A stretch of DNA of 47,111 nt from an uncultured Alphaproteobacteria bacterium (GCA_944390195.1 CALXOZ010000018.1:1-47111), one strand, 5' to 3'; positions 27,026 to 36,068 are shown, numbered from the stretch's first letter. Program-made: numbers and translations. The notes: generated from the sequence alone by a model not told the origin.

Positions 27026-28216
27026 ATGGCTAAATTTGATACAATTAATGATTTAGACGCCAAAGGAAAAGTTGTTTTTGTCCGCGCCGATTTAAATGTT
27101 CCCTTCAAAGACGGGAAAGTAACAGATACGACTCGTATCGATCGCTTTGTTCCAACGGTAAAGGCTCTGACAGACAAGGGAGCAAGAGTCGTCATAGCGT
27201 CTCATTTTGGTCGCCCGAAAGGTCAAGTTGTCGCAGAAATGTCTTTAGGACAAATCGTTCCTGATGTGGAAAAAGCTCTGGGGCAGAAGATTGTCTTTGT
27301 TGACGATTGTATTGGTGAAAAAGTTGAAAATGCCATTAAAAACATGAAAGACGGCGATGTCATCATGTTGGAAAACCTGCGTTTTTATGCTCAAGAAGAA
27401 AAAAACGAGCCGGAATTTGCTGCGAAATTGGCTAAAGACATTGATATTTATGTTAATGATGCTTTTTCCTGCGCCCATAGAGCACACGCTTCAACGGAAG
27501 GTATGGCAAAGTTAAAACCGAACGCAGCAGGATTATTAATGCAGGCGGAATTGGAAGCTTTGGATGCAGCTTTGGGCAATCCTGTCCGTCCTGTCGCGGC
27601 GATTGTCGGTGGCGCAAAAGTTTCAACAAAATTGGATTTATTAGGCAATCTTGTTGCTAAAGTAGACAAGTTGGTCATCGGCGGCGGCATGGCAAACACG
27701 TTTTTATATGCCAAAGGAATCAATGTCGGCAATTCCTTATGTGAAAAAGAAATGGCGGAAACGGCCCGTGAAATCATGAAAAAAGCAGAAGAAGCCAAAT
27801 GCGAAATCATTTTGCCGGTTGATGTCGTTGTCGCCAAAGAATTTGCTGAAAACGCAGAAAATAAAGTCGTCAATGTAACCGAAGTTCCTGAAGACATGAT
27901 GATCTTGGATATCGGTCCGAAATCTGTTGACGAAGTAGTAAAAAAATTAGGTGAATGCAAGACCGTTATTTGGAACGGACCTGTCGGCGCTTTTGAAATA
28001 AAGCCGTTTAATAAAGCGACTTTTGAAATAGCCGAAGCGGTTGCCGAATTGACAAAGAACGGTCTGAAATCAATCGGCGGCGGCGGCGATACCGTTTCCG
28101 CTTTGAAAAAAGCCGGCGTTGCCGATAAATTATCCTACCTTTCCGCAGCCGGAGGTGCTTTCCTTGAATGGATGGAAGGAAAGACATTACCAGGTGTCAA
28201 GGTTTTGGAAAAATAA
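27026..28216 (+). CDS. pgk: Phosphoglycerate kinase
   Basis: Transfers phosphate from 1,3-bisphosphoglycerate to ADP in glycolysis. The 396-residue protein has [22 protein letters not shown], the [15 protein letters not shown] basic patch, [26 protein letters not shown] and the nucleotide-binding [13 protein letters not shown] near the end. Full length. AAGGAAAG precedes the ATG. It starts 16 bases after the terminator T run and is itself closed by a hairpin at 28229. Confidence 0.97.
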   Translation: MAKFDTINDLDAKGKVVFVRADLNVPFKDGKVTDTTRIDRFVPTVKALTDKGARVVIASHFGRPKGQVVAEMSLGQIVPDVEKALGQKIVFVDDCIGEKVENAIKNMKDGDVIMLENLRFYAQEEKNEPEFAAKLAKDIDIYVNDAFSCAHRAHASTEGMAKLKPNAAGLLMQAELEALDAALGNPVRPVAAIVGGAKVSTKLDLLGNLVAKVDKLVIGGGMANTFLYAKGINVGNSLCEKEMAETAREIMKKAEEAKCEIILPVDVVVAKEFAENAENKVVNVTEVPEDMMILDIGPKSVDEVVKKLGECKTVIWNGPVGAFEIKPFNKATFEIAEAVAELTKNGLKSIGGGGDTVSALKKAGVADKLSYLSAAGGAFLEWMEGKTLPGVKVLEK

Positions 28217-28228
28217 TAAGAAATACAG

Positions 28229-28254
28229 TTCCCCGCGTAACCCGCGGGGAATTT
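28229..28254 (+). terminator. Hairpin terminator after pgk
   Basis: TTCCCCGCG (28229-28237) and CGCGGGGAA (28243-28251) form a nine-base GC-rich stem. The T run after it is short. Confidence 0.75.
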
Positions 28255-28949
28255 CATATATGATTCCATTCAATCAAAAAAACAACCGGCGTTTTCCGGC
28301 AGGCATATTCATCAAACGGTAAAGAGACAATTTTTTATCTTTTATCTCAATCAAACAGCTGTTTCCATTCAACCGGTTGACAGCACTTCCGACAAAATAC
28401 TACCAAGCAATCGAAAAATATAGGGTTGAAACATCATTCATAGATTTTTCATAATTAGATTCTTGCAAGAACTAAAAAAATTGATCGGAAGCTTTTCATG
28501 CCCCAATGACTTAAAAACTTTTCATCTAAAATCTTAAATGAGAGTCTTGTTTATTTAATGATAATTATAGAACAAAGCTTTCCAGATAGGAAAGCCCAAC
28601 AAAAAGAACGAAGAAAGATTTTTTTACAAATATCCTTTTTTTTGTCAACTTTATTTCCCCAAAGAAACCAATCCCTTAGAATATTCAAAAAAATTTTTAA
28701 AATTTTGTCATATATTTTCTCAAAAAAATATGCTATTGTAATAACTGGTTGTTGGTTTTGAGAAGTCTGTGTTGACCGGAATCAGGACAATAACTAAGCA
28801 ATGTTTAATCTGTTAAGTAAAGGAGAAATATCTTTAATAGAAATAAATGTAAAAAAAATATCAAAGATATCATAGAATTTTTGATTTATACTCGGTGGTG
28901 AGTGATCCTTCATGTAAGTAAACATGTCGCTTATAACAGGAGAAAAAGA
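28255..28949. other. Gene-poor interval upstream of the repeat-protein block
   Basis: No credible gene is seen in about 700 bases; a 67-codon frame at 28558 lacks a ribosome site and is biased by the A/T runs. A likely promoter sits at 28705-28734, so the second half is probably the leader of the 28950 gene. The composition is markedly AT-rich. Confidence 0.5.
28705..28734 (+). promoter_or_regulatory. Putative promoter for the 28.9-31 kb genes
   Basis: TTGTCA (28705-28710) and TATGCT (28729-28734) are 18 bases apart in an AT-rich setting. A transcript from here would carry an untranslated leader of about 210 bases before the GTG at 28950. Confidence 0.45.
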
Positions 28950-29270
28950 GTGACACAAATTTTACCCTCAGCAAAAAATATGGATAATAAAAACAATCTG
29001 TTTTCCGTATTAAAAAGAGGAAAAAAAATCTCTTTTGAACAAATGGAGTTCAGTTCTTCTGGAATAAGAAAATATTCTATTCCTGAAGCGTTTCAGCTTC
29101 AAAATCTTTTATTACACAGAGAGAAAGAGACTAAATCAATCGTTTGTTGTGTTGATTTTGTTCAACATTCTCAAAATAAAAATTCCGCAAGATCTTTTTT
29201 TGTCAACAGATGTGATTCCTTTCGATTCGTAAACAAAAAAAGAAATAAGGAATTAAATTATGTACATTGA
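28950..29270 (+). CDS. Uncharacterised 106-residue basic protein
   Basis: I do not recognise this protein. It is hydrophilic and basic, with no membrane segment; a Phe/Arg/Lys-rich C-terminus (CDSFRFVNKKRNKE) and a CC pair near residue 66 are the only marks. The start is a GTG at 28950, chosen because GGAG lies seven bases upstream; in-frame codons further upstream lack such a site. It ends 41 bases before the repeat-protein gene with no terminator between, so the two probably share a transcript. It could be a small partner of the next gene. Confidence 0.5.
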   Translation: MTQILPSAKNMDNKNNLFSVLKRGKKISFEQMEFSSSGIRKYSIPEAFQLQNLLLHREKETKSIVCCVDFVQHSQNKNSARSFFVNRCDSFRFVNKKRNKELNYVH

Positions 29271-29311
29271 TCACAAATAAGGTGCAATAGTTGAAAAAAG
29301 GACAACAATCT

Positions 29312-30952
29312 ATGCCAGAATCAAAAGATTTCAGAAATATGGACAACATCACAGATGTTGAGTTCACAGAAGAAAAGAAAGCTCCTTCGAAAGAAGAGGA
29401 AGCTGAAAAAGATGCTGCAAAGAAAAAGGCTCCTTTGAAAGAAGAGGAAGCTGAAAAAGATGCTGCAAAGAAAAAGGCTCCTTTGAAAGAAGAGGAAGCT
29501 GAAAAAGATGCTGCAAAGAAAACAGCTCCTTTAAAAGAAGAAGAAGCCGAAAAGAAAGCGCCTGCAAAAGAAAAGGTCGCAGAAAAAGACGAGCCTAAAA
29601 AAGAAGGGGGCGAAAAAGAAGATGCTCCTAAAAAAGAGGCTCCTCAAAAAGACGGAAAAGAAGAAAAAGGTATAACAGGCTCTTTCAATTTTATTGAAGA
29701 AGAACCTCAATTAGTACCGACTAAAAACAAAAGTAGCGACCTGATGGAACAAGTGCAGATCACTGCATTAAAGAACAGGTACATGGAAATGGAAGCCCAA
29801 GCAGATAACGGGCGTTATTCTCCATTTTCCGTCATGGAATACGATAGCATTAAGGCATCCAACGACAAGAAAAATCCTTATGTCGTTGTGGAAATGCATG
29901 AATCCGGCGCCAAAATTTATAACCGCCCCGACCGTATCGATCTGCATTATAAGTCAACCTATGAAGAAGGTTCCAACGGAAAGAGAACGCAAGCAGCTTC
30001 TCAATTGTCCTTTGAAGATTGTATGGCAATGGTGCGTTTGGGAATGGAAAAAGGTTGGACAGCTACAACATTAAGCGGTCCTCCAGAATTCCAAGCTCAA
30101 ATGTATTTAGCTTGCCGTGCTTTGGGAATGGAAGTAAAAGGTTATCAACCGACAGAAGAATTAATGAAGCAAGGTGATGCGAAGTGGGCAGAAAATGCTG
30201 TTGCCCGTGATCATGCTCAAAGCATGGATCAGCGCTTTCCGCGTCTGGAAGATGAACGTCAAGCTGCCAATCTTGGTTACGATGGCATTAACCAAGAATT
30301 CGTTAAAGATCTTAAAGCAAAAGGCTTGGGATATGAAGCTCCCGCTAAAGACGGTCAGAAGAAGGAAGAACCCGCTAAAGACGGTCAGAAAAAGGAAGAA
30401 CCTGCTAAAGACGGTCAGAAGAAGGAAGAACCCGCTAAAGACGGTCAGAAGAAGGAAAAACCCGCTAAAGACGGTCAGAAGAAGGAAGAACCCGCTAAAG
30501 ACGGTCAGAAGAAGGAAGAACCCGCTAAAGACGGTCAGAAAAAGGAAGAACCCGCTAAAGACGGTCAGAAGAAGGAAAAACCCGCTAAAGACGGTCAGAA
30601 GAAGGAAAAACCCGCTAAAGACGGTCAGAAAAAGGAAGAACCGACTAAAGTAATTCCTGTTACGGAAAATAACGGTGCTAAAAAAGAAGTCACTGGTGAC
30701 ACAAAGAAAAAAGTTGATAGCTTGACAAAAGAAGCTGTGGCTGCTTTAGAAAAGACCGATCCGGCGAAGGCTAAAGAGGCCAAAAAGAAAATTAACGGAG
30801 AAAAAAGCCCGTCAAAAGCTTTGAAAGAAATCGGGAAAACCGCAAACGAAGCTAAGGGTAACGACGTTAGAAATGCTCAAAAGAAGCAAAAGGAAAAGTC
30901 AAATACAAATACTGCCGTTATTGCTAAGCAAAAGGGCAAAGGTAGAGGTTAA
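29312..30952 (+). CDS. Repeat-rich Lys/Glu protein with a central LPD7-like domain
   Basis: A 546-residue protein in three parts. Residues 20-125 are tandem charged repeats: 16-residue units (APLKEEEAEKDAAKKK type), then similar Lys/Glu/Pro sequence. Residues about 187-290 look globular (VVVEMHESGAKIYNRPDRID, then GMEKGWTATTLSGPPEFQAQ and ACRALGMEVKGYQP) and recall the large-polyvalent-protein-associated domain 7 found in relaxases and other element proteins; this is recognition by eye. Residues 344-443 are ten 10-residue PAKDGQKKEE repeats, then a basic tail. No signal peptide. The start at 29312 has AAGGAC about nine bases upstream; a TTG at 29291 is the alternative. A terminator follows. 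Confidence 0.78.
   Translation: MPESKDFRNMDNITDVEFTEEKKAPSKEEEAEKDAAKKKAPLKEEEAEKDAAKKKAPLKEEEAEKDAAKKTAPLKEEEAEKKAPAKEKVAEKDEPKKEGGEKEDAPKKEAPQKDGKEEKGITGSFNFIEEEPQLVPTKNKSSDLMEQVQITALKNRYMEMEAQADNGRYSPFSVMEYDSIKASNDKKNPYVVVEMHESGAKIYNRPDRIDLHYKSTYEEGSNGKRTQAASQLSFEDCMAMVRLGMEKGWTATTLSGPPEFQAQMYLACRALGMEVKGYQPTEELMKQGDAKWAENAVARDHAQSMDQRFPRLEDERQAANLGYDGINQEFVKDLKAKGLGYEAPAKDGQKKEEPAKDGQKKEEPAKDGQKKEEPAKDGQKKEKPAKDGQKKEEPAKDGQKKEEPAKDGQKKEEPAKDGQKKEKPAKDGQKKEKPAKDGQKKEEPTKVIPVTENNGAKKEVTGDTKKKVDSLTKEAVAALEKTDPAKAKEAKKKINGEKSPSKALKEIGKTANEAKGNDVRNAQKKQKEKSNTNTAVIAKQKGKGRG
29381..29557 (+). repeat. 48-bp coding tandem repeat, about 3.7 copies
   Basis: Units begin at 29381, 29429, 29477 and 29525, each starting GCTCCTT and encoding APxKEEEAEKDAAKKK. 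Copies two and three are nearly identical; the last is partial. The array is in frame, so copy-number change would lengthen or shorten the protein without a frameshift. Confidence 0.92.
30341..30640 (+). repeat. 30-bp coding tandem repeat, ten copies
   Basis: Ten head-to-tail units start every 30 bases from 30341 to 30611, each encoding PAKDGQKKE followed by E or K. Differences are mostly at two positions (AGA/AAA and GAA/AAA). As 30 is a multiple of three, another plus-strand frame also stays open across the array, which creates a spurious overlapping frame. Confidence 0.95.
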
Positions 30953-30965
30953 TCACTTTACTATG

Positions 30966-30995
30966 GAACGCCCGTAAAATCGGGCGTTCTTTTTT
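30966..30995 (+). terminator. Terminator after the repeat-protein gene
   Basis: GAACGCCCG (30966-30974) pairs with CGGGCGTTC (30981-30989) and is followed by six Ts. The ribosome site of the next gene begins immediately after the T run. Confidence 0.9.
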
Positions 30996-31010
30996 AGGAG
31001 ATCGACAATT

Positions 31011-32321
31011 ATGTTGCAGGAAAAAAACATCCAAAGAAAAGAAACAAAAGAAGATATTTCCGCTGAAAAATTAAAATTTTTAAAAATGGCTTGGGAGAAA
31101 CTACAAAAAGATCAAAAACAATCTTTTTCAAGGAATATTAAAAGAATTTCTTCCGTAGAAATCGTAAAAGATCTTTCCGGAAAAAGATCTGTCCAAGTTA
31201 ATTTAATCGGCGGAGGAAGAATTGTTGATAATGGAAATAAAAAAAATCTTTTTAAAAAAATGACACCTCAAAGAAATGTCAACATCGGAAGAGTTCTACA
31301 TCTGTTAGAAGATGTTCGAAAGTATGGTTTTGACGCTGTCGCCATGGGATTATCTCCCGCAATGAAAGAATTACTGCTCAAAGCTTGTAAAAGATGTGGA
31401 ATACCCTTGACACCGGTCAAACAAAAAAAGGCAAACGTTATCAAGTTTAACACAACAAAAGACACGATGTTCCTTTCCGAAGAAAAAGCCTCTACCTCTT
31501 TGGAAAACAAGCTTTCCCCCATTGCAGCCCAATCTGTGATGGATCTGCCGTTTGACGATCACAAACCTCTTAATACCTTAACCGAACTTGAGATTGTTTT
31601 TAAACAACAAAAACAACAAAACGATTTATACTGTCAAACTGTTGTAAAACGTTGTGAAGAAAGAGGAAAAGACAAATACTTTGATCAAATGCGTTCGCGA
31701 CTGGTTGAAATTGAAAAATTGGAAAGCCAGTCCCTTCCCTTAACAAACGAACAGAAAAAGATAAAAAAACAAGCTTTATCATTAGGAGTGAAAACGGATA
31801 AAAATGCGGAAAATTTAACAGCAGATCAAGAAAAAAACCGTCGAAATTTTGCGTTACGCAATCTTCCGCCCGATATCAGGCAGGAAATCAAAGAAAATAA
31901 AGCTCGTTATAAAGAAATTCTCGCTTCCAAAAATAAGGCTGCAGAATTGATAAAAATGTCACATGCTAAAGATTTTCAGACAGGGCACCATGTCTGTTTG
32001 TCTCGTGAACAATTACAAAAAGAATTCCAGTCCTTGTTACCGGATGCGGCACATCGTGATACTGAAACGATGAAAAAGTGTTCAAGGCAATTACAAGAAA
32101 AAATAAATATGGAAAAGCGTCAGCAAAAGAAAGAGCGTCAAGAAAAACAAAAGAACATAACTAATTTAATACAAAAGACAATGCTTTCTTCTCCGGCAAG
32201 AACAACCGGTTTGCAAACTTTTTTGCAACAAACAAACACCTACCCTGTCACGCGTCGCAAAAGTTTTATCAGTAACGCCATTGCATATCAAATCTTGCAA
32301 GAACGTCAAAATCAAAGATAA
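31011..32321 (+). CDS. Uncharacterised protein with LPD7-like N-terminal domain
   Basis: A 436-residue hydrophilic protein. Residues 58-136 (RSVQVNLIGGGRIVDNG, later YGFDAVAMGLSPAMKELLLK and CKRCGIPLTP) look like a compact domain related to the central domain of the preceding gene: both have an aromatic-plus-Asp/Thr strand, a Gly/Ser-Pro turn, a helix and a (R/K)xxGM/I-type strand. The rest is helical and charged, with a coiled-coil-like stretch near 370-395 (MEKRQQKKERQEKQK). There is no signal peptide or catalytic motif I can name. AGGAG lies ten bases before the ATG. It is a separate unit between two terminators. Confidence 0.75.
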   Translation: MLQEKNIQRKETKEDISAEKLKFLKMAWEKLQKDQKQSFSRNIKRISSVEIVKDLSGKRSVQVNLIGGGRIVDNGNKKNLFKKMTPQRNVNIGRVLHLLEDVRKYGFDAVAMGLSPAMKELLLKACKRCGIPLTPVKQKKANVIKFNTTKDTMFLSEEKASTSLENKLSPIAAQSVMDLPFDDHKPLNTLTELEIVFKQQKQQNDLYCQTVVKRCEERGKDKYFDQMRSRLVEIEKLESQSLPLTNEQKKIKKQALSLGVKTDKNAENLTADQEKNRRNFALRNLPPDIRQEIKENKARYKEILASKNKAAELIKMSHAKDFQTGHHVCLSREQLQKEFQSLLPDAAHRDTETMKKCSRQLQEKINMEKRQQKKERQEKQKNITNLIQKTMLSSPARTTGLQTFLQQTNTYPVTRRKSFISNAIAYQILQERQNQR

Positions 32322-32332
32322 TTCTTAAAAAG

Positions 32333-32359
32333 AAGCCCCGAAAAAATACGGGGCTTTTT
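32333..32359 (+). terminator. Terminator closing the 31-32.3 kb gene
   Basis: AAGCCCCG (32333-32340) pairs with CGGGGCTT (32349-32356) around an A-rich loop, and Ts follow. Confidence 0.88.
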
Positions 32360-33079
32360 GATGTGCGAACATCTTCTTTGACCAATTAGGTCTAATACCG
32401 TTTTCATAAATTTCAAGTAATATAATTTAAAATACAACACCCTTTTTTGATAACAAAAAACCGTGTAATAATAACAATTTTACCTCTAAATCGTTTCAGC
32501 ATATAAATTAATTCAATCAGACCAATTTCCCGATTTAATATCACCTCCGTTTTTATAGGAAACGGTTGCTTCTGATCAAGAAAACCAATCAAATAGATAT
32601 AAAACAATCCTCCTCTTTTTTGATATCAATGATTGACTGATACGATTTTATTATTACAACTTTTAAGAATATATTCATATAATACTCTTTATACCGCCAC
32701 CCCTTGATATTCAATCTTCTGTCATTTAAAGCGAAAAGAATATCTCGGAAACATGATTTTCATAGGATTACGGAAAATGAGATCTTCCGAAATCAGTGCG
32801 TAAAAAAATGTTAAGAATAATATTGATGGTATTTCAAAAACATCAGAGCTTTTCTGTTGCCAGCCACGCAGATTATTATAAGAACCGTTTCAATGCCTGT
32901 TATTACGCTAAGTTCCTGCATTTTAAAAAGTTTTGCTTCAGCACACTAATACTGACATATTCCTTAAAAAGGAAACATCCATCAGGAATCTTTGCTATAA
33001 CAACAATAAAGAAAACTGCTTCAAGCTGTTTTCATTTATAAAAACGAGCAAATTTTTCATTTAACAGGAACGCGTTTTT
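32360..33079. other. 0.7-kb interval without recognisable genes
   Basis: The two open frames here (32413-32607 minus and 32796-33041 plus) lack ribosome sites and protein-like composition. No hairpin with a T run is visible. The interval separates a terminator from the 3' end of nth. Confidence 0.5.
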
Positions 33080-33718
33080 TCATATCCCATTTTTCAGGCA
33101 CAAATCATGAATGAGACATTTTTCACATGCCGGTTTTTTTGCCGTACAGATATAACGACCATGCAAAACGAGCCAATGTGAAACATATTTCAAATCTTCA
33201 TCAGGGATGACGTTTTTAACGGCTTTTTCGAGATTTTTTTCAACTTCAAGAGGTGTTTTTCCCTCTGCGATTCCGATTCTGTTTCCCAGACGTAAAACAT
33301 GAGTATCAACACCGAACGTCGGCATACCGTACATTGTATTCAAAAAGACATTTGCCGTTTTTCGACCGACGCCAGGGAGCTTTTGTAAAATCTCAAAGTC
33401 CTTTGGAACAATTCCTTGATAATTTTCGACCAGACTTTTCGACAAGGCCATAATATTTTTGGCTTTACTATTGAACAGACCGATAGAGCGGATGTGTTGT
33501 TTTAATATATCTTCTCCCAAATCAAGCATTTGTTCAGGCGTAGAAGCTTTTGCAAATAACGCCGGAGTTACTTTGTTAACATTTTTATCTGTTGTTTGCG
33601 CGGATAATACGATTGCGACCAACAGCGTATAATCAGAATTAAAGAGCAGCTCGCATTTTGGTTCCGGATTCGCTTTTTTAAAACGGGCAAAAATTTTTAT
33701 AACATCTTCAGGTTTCAT
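33080..33718 (-). CDS. nth: Endonuclease III
   Basis: A base-excision glycosylase/AP lyase for oxidised pyrimidines. The 212-residue protein has LLVAIVLSAQTTDKNVN, the helix-hairpin-helix LQKLPGVGRKTANV with the catalytic Lys near residue 120, VDTHVLRLGNRIG with the catalytic Asp, and the C-terminal 4Fe-4S loop (Cys-x6-Cys-x2-Cys-x5-Cys in CTAKKPACEKCLIHDLC). It lies two bases after the fructosamine-kinase-like gene, in one operon with it and the phosphatase. Confidence 0.96.
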   Translation of the reverse strand: MKPEDVIKIFARFKKANPEPKCELLFNSDYTLLVAIVLSAQTTDKNVNKVTPALFAKASTPEQMLDLGEDILKQHIRSIGLFNSKAKNIMALSKSLVENYQGIVPKDFEILQKLPGVGRKTANVFLNTMYGMPTFGVDTHVLRLGNRIGIAEGKTPLEVEKNLEKAVKNVIPDEDLKYVSHWLVLHGRYICTAKKPACEKCLIHDLCLKNGI

Positions 33719-33720
33719 TT

Positions 33721-34596
33721 TCAGAATCCAAATCTGGTCAAAACATCTATGACACGGGGTATATAAAAAGCCCCGAACAGTTTAATATATAATAACAGGG
33801 GATACAAACTGTAAATGGTTTGCCTGTACTCAAAGAACCCCGGACGGAAGGGATGCAATTCATTATACGCATCAAAGAAGACTTTTGATAAAGACAAATG
33901 AGGCGTTGCAAAGACGAATTCAAACTCCGGATCACCGAAAAAAACAGCAGGATCGACAAAAGCTTTAACTTTGCCATGATGACATAAAATGCTGGTAACG
34001 CTGATATCACCATGTAACAAAGCCGGCTTTGGAGGTTCGTCAAGATAAGATTCCATTTTTTGACAAAAGTTGTCAATTCTTTGCATAAGTTCGAGCGGCA
34101 AACGTCCGCATTCAAAAGCTTTTCGAGCCATATACAAGACTCTGTTTTGAACGAAAAACGGTACCCACTTACTGAATTTTTGATTCGGTTGTTGCACACC
34201 TGAACGCAAGGTATCAAAATCAAAGCCGAAACAATCGGAAGAAATATCATGTAATTTTGCCAAATGTCCGGCGGCTTCTGGTTCGGAAGCCATATTCAAC
34301 GATCCGTCGGCGACAACATATTCATGAACCAAGATGTCTTTATCCGAATAAAACAAGACCGGCACAGGCAATTGTGTATGATTTCTCAAGAAATCCATCG
34401 TCGCCCCTTCGACGGCCAAATCATCAGAAGGGTTTTTTGAAATTTTCACAACGATCTGAGACCCGTCCGACAAAACGACATGTTTTGTATCCGTCCCCCC
34501 TCCCGCCAATGTTACCACAGAAACAATCAATTTTTTTGTAGATGCTTCAACAATGCGGGTGATTCGATCATTGAAGGGATTGTTTTCAACCTGCAT
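33721..34596 (-). CDS. Fructosamine/ketosamine-3-kinase-family protein
   Basis: A 291-residue protein of the fructosamine-kinase family, whose members phosphorylate sugars attached to protein amines so that the adduct falls off. The catalytic-loop HGD is present in PALLHGDISVTS, and the metal-binding Asp in AFVDPAVFFGDPEFEF. In the usual HGDLWSGN the final Asn helps bind magnesium; here the aligned residue appears to be Ser, so activity may be altered. The start at 34596 has GGGA eight bases upstream and overlaps the phosphatase gene by 11 bases. Pairing with a low-molecular-weight phosphatase is a common arrangement for this family. Confidence 0.85.
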   Translation of the reverse strand: MQVENNPFNDRITRIVEASTKKLIVSVVTLAGGGTDTKHVVLSDGSQIVVKISKNPSDDLAVEGATMDFLRNHTQLPVPVLFYSDKDILVHEYVVADGSLNMASEPEAAGHLAKLHDISSDCFGFDFDTLRSGVQQPNQKFSKWVPFFVQNRVLYMARKAFECGRLPLELMQRIDNFCQKMESYLDEPPKPALLHGDISVTSILCHHGKVKAFVDPAVFFGDPEFEFVFATPHLSLSKVFFDAYNELHPFRPGFFEYRQTIYSLYPLLLYIKLFGAFYIPRVIDVLTRFGF

Positions 34597-35077
34597 AATG
34601 TCTTTCCCGTATATATTCCAGAAGACCGTCACAAGCTGATGTTATCATATCGAAGACAAATTGAAAGCCTTCTTTTCCTCCGAAATAAGGATCGGGGACG
34701 TCTTGAACACCAAAAGAAGGATCAAAATCCATCAATAACGCCAAATGCGCTTTATTGTCCTCCGGACAAAGGGTTGAACGCATTTTTTCCAATGCCCGAA
34801 GATGAGAGGAATCCAAAGCGATAATCAGATCAAAATTCATAAAATCGTCAGAATCAACTTTCCTTGCCCGCAAAGATGAAATATCGACTCCATTTTTCAG
34901 AGCCGTTTCAATAGCGCGTTGATCAGGTGGTTCTCCAGTATGCCAAGCGCTTATTCCGGCGGAATCAACAAAGATAAAATCTTTTTCTTTAATATATTGC
35001 ACTTTTTTTCTAAGCACCCCTTCGGCAGTAGGAGAACGGCATATATTCCCCGTACATACAAACAAAACTTTATACAT
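34586..35077 (-). CDS. Low-molecular-weight protein-tyrosine phosphatase family
   Basis: A 163-residue phosphatase with the N-terminal P-loop CTGNICRS (Cys8, Arg14) and the general-acid Asp in VPDPYFGG near residue 128. The family acts on tyrosine or arginine phosphate in proteins, or on small phospho-sugars. Here it heads an operon with a fructosamine-kinase-like gene, which suggests a role in repair of glycated or phospho-sugar-modified protein; that is inference. Length is normal. Confidence 0.92.
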   Translation of the reverse strand: MYKVLFVCTGNICRSPTAEGVLRKKVQYIKEKDFIFVDSAGISAWHTGEPPDQRAIETALKNGVDISSLRARKVDSDDFMNFDLIIALDSSHLRALEKMRSTLCPEDNKAHLALLMDFDPSFGVQDVPDPYFGGKEGFQFVFDMITSACDGLLEYIRERHYAG

Positions 35078-35205
35078 ATCCCTATCCGATCCTGAAAAAA
35101 TAAAGTTTAAAACTAAAATATTGCATTTGACAACCGACTTACAGCCCCTGTTCGATCCTAATAAATCAATAAAGTTTGAAACACGGAAAGAAAACGGCTC
35201 GTCTG

Positions 35206-35234
35206 TTGATTATCTGGTCTAATTTTACTATCTT
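35206..35234 (+). promoter_or_regulatory. Putative promoter for the Bax-inhibitor-like gene
   Basis: TTGATT (35206-35211) and TATCTT (35229-35234) are 17 bases apart, 45 bases before the start codon. Confidence 0.45.
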
Positions 35235-35278
35235 ATGATATAAGGAAAAGATTTTTTTATATAAGGAGACTTTTAATA

Positions 35279-36010
35279 ATGGCTTTTGATACAAAACAGG
35301 ACAGCGTCATTTCCCGCGCCGGTTCGTTGGAAATTGACGAAGGATTGCGCCAATATATGCTGAAGGTCTACAACTACATGACCATCGGCCTGCTGATTAC
35401 AGCGGGTGTCAGCTATCTTTTAGCAAATTCCTCTTTGGGATTGATTTTCTTTTCTTTAGAAACAGGACAGCCTAATTTATTGGGATGGATCGCCATTCTG
35501 GCACCTTTCGTCTTAATTTTTATGATGGGTTCCGCGGTTTCTTCTGGGAACTCGACGACAGCATTCACTTTATTTGTCGTCTATTCTGCCTTGTTCGGAA
35601 TCTCATTGACAACCATCTTTTGGGTTTACACCGGCATCAGCATCTTGCGTGTTTTCCTGATTACGGCAGGTATGTTCGCAGGAATGAGCTTATACGGCTA
35701 TACGACAAAGCGTGATTTAACAAAATTCGGTTCATTCATGATGATGGGACTGATCGGAATTATCATTGCCACAATAGTTAACATTTTCTTGAAAAGCCCC
35801 GCTTTATATCTAACAACATCAGTTCTCGGCGTTGTGATTTTTGTCGGCTTGACCGCTTGGGACACTTGGAAAATCCGCCAAATTTACGACAGCAACGATT
35901 CCGATAACGTCGTCGCCAGCAAAGCCATCTACGGCGCATTAATGCTGTATATGGACTTTATAAATCTGTTTCTTTATTTGTTGCGCTTCCTCGGGGATCG
36001 CAGAAACTAA
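35279..36010 (+). CDS. Bax inhibitor-1/YccA-family membrane protein
   Basis: A 243-residue protein with seven hydrophobic segments, beginning with a soluble stretch and LRQYMLKVYNYMTIGLLITAG, the family start. FVGLTAWDTWKIRQIYD and the C-terminal ALMLYMDFINLFLYLLRFLG are diagnostic. Bacterial relatives (YccA, YbhL, BsYetJ) are inner-membrane proteins that interact with the FtsH protease or leak calcium. AAGGAG precedes the ATG. Single-gene unit between a promoter and a terminator. Confidence 0.93.
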   Translation: MAFDTKQDSVISRAGSLEIDEGLRQYMLKVYNYMTIGLLITAGVSYLLANSSLGLIFFSLETGQPNLLGWIAILAPFVLIFMMGSAVSSGNSTTAFTLFVVYSALFGISLTTIFWVYTGISILRVFLITAGMFAGMSLYGYTTKRDLTKFGSFMMMGLIGIIIATIVNIFLKSPALYLTTSVLGVVIFVGLTAWDTWKIRQIYDSNDSDNVVASKAIYGALMLYMDFINLFLYLLRFLGDRRN

Positions 36011-36014
36011 ACAA

Positions 36015-36046
36015 AAAAAACGGAACCTTCTGGTTCCGTTTCTTTT
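36015..36046 (+). terminator. Terminator after the Bax-inhibitor-like gene
   Basis: AACGGAACC (36019-36027) pairs with GGTTCCGTT (36032-36040) over a TTCT loop, with A and T runs on the two sides. Confidence 0.88.
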
Positions 36047-36068
36047 CTCTTTTGCCTCTAAAAAATAC

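Noticed and set aside
27448-27960. 170-codon minus-strand frame
   Set aside because: It is a shadow of pgk on the opposite strand, with a Ser/Thr/Ala-rich product.
28558-28761. 67-codon plus-strand frame
   Set aside because: It spans the likely promoter of the next gene, has no ribosome site and is dominated by Lys/Phe/Ile from A and T runs.
30341-30640. Regular 30-bp repeats resembling a CRISPR array
   Set aside because: The units are head to tail with no spacers and lie in frame inside a coding sequence; there are no cas genes.
30174-30653. 159-codon plus-strand frame rich in Lys/Arg/Leu repeats
   Set aside because: It overlaps the repeat-protein gene in another frame and is kept open only because the 30-bp repeat has no stop in that frame; no ribosome site of its own is evident.
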